A stretch of DNA of 64,000 bases from Auanema rhodensis (Eukaryota; Nematoda; Chromadorea; Rhabditida; Rhabditidae), in contig OZ059900.1 in the NCBI GenBank assembly GCA_964057225.1, positions 7,574,501 to 7,638,500 of the forward strand. Direction: 5' to 3'. This document shows positions 62,256-64,000 of the stretch, piece by piece; the stretch's first letter is position 1, and each line of letters starts with the position of its first letter. The notes beneath the pieces were generated by a model. That model was not told the DNA's origin and searched no databases. It saw only the letters and a list, made by a program, of their open reading frames with translations. Made by a program: the position numbers and the translations under genes.

Positions 62256-64000
62256 TTGAAGGGCATTTTGGCAAAATCAGTCAAACTTTTGATCTTAAGC
62301 ATATTTTTTTCTTCTAAAACGACTAAATGTATGAAATACTGTCATAGAATGTTCATATAGGTGTATTTTGCACGAATATCAAAACTGATTGAAATATGGG
62401 CCTTTTTATGTTCAAAACGCCATATATTCAACGATTTTGGGTACAAAACATGTGAAAACTGTATGTTTTGATCAGACCCTTTGAGATATGGATTTGAAAT
62501 TCAGGATTCATAAACTTTGACTATTTTTACATATATATGTTCAATTTTAACCACTTTGGTCGAAAAGGACCGAAAATATCAAGAATTATTGGTTTTTTGG
62601 GGATTGAAGGGCATTTTGGCAAAATCAGTCAAACTTTTGATCTTAAGCATATTTTTTTCTTCTAAAACGACTAAATGTATGAAATACTGTCATAGAATGT
62701 TCATATAGGTGTATTTTGCACGAATATCAAAACTGATTGAAATATGGGCCTTTTTATGTTCAAAACGCCATATATTCAACGATTTTGGGTACAAAACATG
62801 TGAAAACTGTATGTTTTGATCAGACCCTTTGAGATATGGATTTGAAATTCAGGATTCATAAACTTTGACTATTTCTACATATATATGTCCAATTTTAACC
62901 ACTTTGGTCAAAAAGGACCGAAAATATCAAGAATTATTGGTTTTTTGGGGTTTGAAGGGCATTTTGGCAAAATCAGTCAAACTTTTGATCTTAAGCATAT
63001 TTTTTTCTTCTAAAACGACTAAATGTATGAAATACTGTCAAAGAATGTTCATATAGGTGTATTTTGCACGAACATCAAAACTGATTGAAATATGGGCCTT
63101 TTTATGCTCAAAACGCCATATATTCAACGATTTTGGGTACAAAACATGTGAAAACTGTATGTTTTGATCAGACCCTTTGAGATATGGATTTGAAATTCAG
63201 GATTCATAAACTTTGACTATTTCTACATATATATGTCCAATTTTAACCACTTTGGTCAAAAAGGCCCGAAAATATCAAGAATTATTGGTTTTTTGGGGTT
63301 TGAAGGGCATTTTGGCAAAATCAGTCAAACTTTTGATCTTAAGCATATTTTTTTCTTCTAAAACGACTAAATGTATGAAATACTGTCAAAGAATGTTCAT
63401 ATAGGTGTATTTTGCACGAATATCAAAACTGATTGAAATATGGGCCTTTTTATGCTCAAAACGCCATATATTCAACGATTTTGGGTACAAAACATGTGAA
63501 AACTGTATGTTTTGATCAGACCCTTTGAGATATGGATTTGAAATTCAGGATTCATAAACTTTGACTATTTCTACATATATATGTCCAATTTTAACCACTT
63601 TGGTCAAAAAGGCCCGAAAATATCAAGAATTATTGGTTTTTTGGGGTTTGAAGGGCATTTTGGCAAAATCAGTCAAACTTTTGATCTTAAGCATATTTTT
63701 TTCTTCTAAAACGACTAAATGTATGAAATACTGTCATAGAATGTTCATATAGGTGTATTTTGCACGAATATCAAAACTGATTGAAATATGGGCCTTTTTA
63801 TGTTCAAAACGCCATATATTCAACGATTTTGGGTACAAAACATGTGAAAACTGTATGTTTTGATCAGACCCTTTGAGATATGGATTTGAAATTCAGGATT
63901 CATAAACTTTGACTATTTTTACATATATATGTCCAATTTTAACCACTTTGGTCAAAAAGGACCGAAAATATCAAGAATTATTGGTTTTTTGGGGATTGAA
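62256..64000 (+). repeat. Repeat of 57732-59476 at a 4,524-bp offset, running off the window
   Basis: From just after the unit-311 difference (57731 A, 62255 T) to the last base, the two segments match with no difference seen. They share GTTC with GTCGAAAAGG, then AAGGACCG with GAACATC, then two AAGGCCCG units. The true right end of the match lies beyond the window. Confidence 0.87.

Larger units (their letters stand above)
1..64000 (+). repeat. Satellite DNA array, 348-bp monomer, about 184 head-to-tail copies
   Basis: The same 348-bp sequence recurs without interruption or inversion across the whole window. Fixed landmarks show the exact period: CTTAAG at 2-7, 350-355 and so on, and the TTGACT-type site at 225, 573, 921 through 63561 (63336 bases apart, exactly 182 periods). 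Copies differ only by substitutions; I found no insertion, deletion or foreign sequence. The first unit has 107 G+C of 348. A gene-free, single-orientation, high-identity array of this size is typical of eukaryotic heterochromatic or centromeric satellite DNA. The family and host are not recognised. Both array ends lie outside the window. Confidence 0.98.
52425..64000 (+). repeat. Mosaic region rich in AAGGCCCG monomers, with 1-, 2- and 3-unit patterns
   Basis: Units with TTTCTAC and AAGGCCCG (unit position 277 C; for example 52773, 53121, 55209, 55557, 55905, 56601, 57297, 58689, 59037, 59733, 60777, 63213, 63561) are confined to this end of the window. They alternate with GGGGATTG/CAAAG units and GTCGAAAAGG units. 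The three-unit order GGGGATTG/CAAAG, AAGGCCCG/CAAAG, GTCGAAAAGG starts at 56949, 59385 and 60429. Odd units occur at 61473 (TTTTGAGCTT), 61821 (AATTGTAACC, GTTGAT) and 62169 (GAATTC at 62149). Confidence 0.85.

Noticed and set aside
1-64000. CRISPR array
   Set aside because: The repeat is 348 bp with no spacers: the whole unit repeats and there are no unique intervening sequences or cas genes.
1-64000. Bacterial or phage origin
   Set aside because: There are no coding genes in 64 kb and a single long AT-rich unit is repeated about 184 times; no known prokaryotic element looks like this.
1-64000. Naming a host species or satellite family
   Set aside because: I do not recognise the monomer. 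AT-rich satellites of 300-400 bp occur in plants, insects, molluscs, fish and others. A repeat-database search of the consensus would be decisive and I could not run it.

Overview
The whole window is one uninterrupted tandem array of satellite DNA. A 348-bp AT-rich monomer repeats head-to-tail, all on the same strand, from the first base to the last: 183 complete copies plus 316 bases. I see no genes, RNA genes, mobile elements, CRISPR or non-satellite insertions. The monomer is about 31% G+C (107 of 348 bases in the first copy). The period is kept exactly: diagnostic sites hold the same position modulo 348 at both ends of the window, so there is no net insertion or deletion over 64 kb. Copies differ only by substitutions, usually a few per unit.

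This is typical of eukaryotic constitutive heterochromatin (centromeric, pericentromeric, subtelomeric or a heterochromatic band). It does not look like bacterial, phage or organellar DNA. I do not recognise the family and cannot name the organism. No CENP-B box-like sequence was seen. The length, 2 x 174 bp, is close to a dinucleosome, but that is suggestive only.

The information in the window lies in how monomer variants are ordered. Unit coordinates 1-348 below are counted from window base 1. By region: 1-1616 is a short mixed segment; about 1617-9272 is a 6/7-monomer higher-order repeat (HOR) whose best copies are 4,524 bp apart; about 9273-18320 is a 6-monomer (2,088-bp) HOR with 5- and 9-unit irregular copies and hybrid monomers; 18321-20495 holds 3- and 4-unit groups; 20496-34156 is a very recent tandem duplication of about 7 kb (20 units, then 19); 34157-36416 has 2-3-unit patterns with EcoRI-site variants; 36417-39200 is mixed; about 39201-44450 has a 4-unit pattern nested in an 8-unit repeat; about 44421-52424 is mostly an alternating dimer (696 bp) with a duplicated tetramer; 52425-64000 is a mosaic of 1-, 2- and 3-unit patterns, and its last 1.7 kb repeats a segment 4,524 bp upstream.

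The picture is an actively turning-over satellite that evolves by in-register unequal exchange or conversion in blocks of 1 to 20 monomers. Within the monomer there is a striking set of CAAAA/TTTTG inverted motifs, including two dyads spaced 31 bp apart in the best-conserved part. Substitutions concentrate in a segment of about 53 bp (unit positions 204-256) around a conserved 12-bp palindrome. All comparisons were made by eye and should be confirmed with a dot plot and a monomer alignment.
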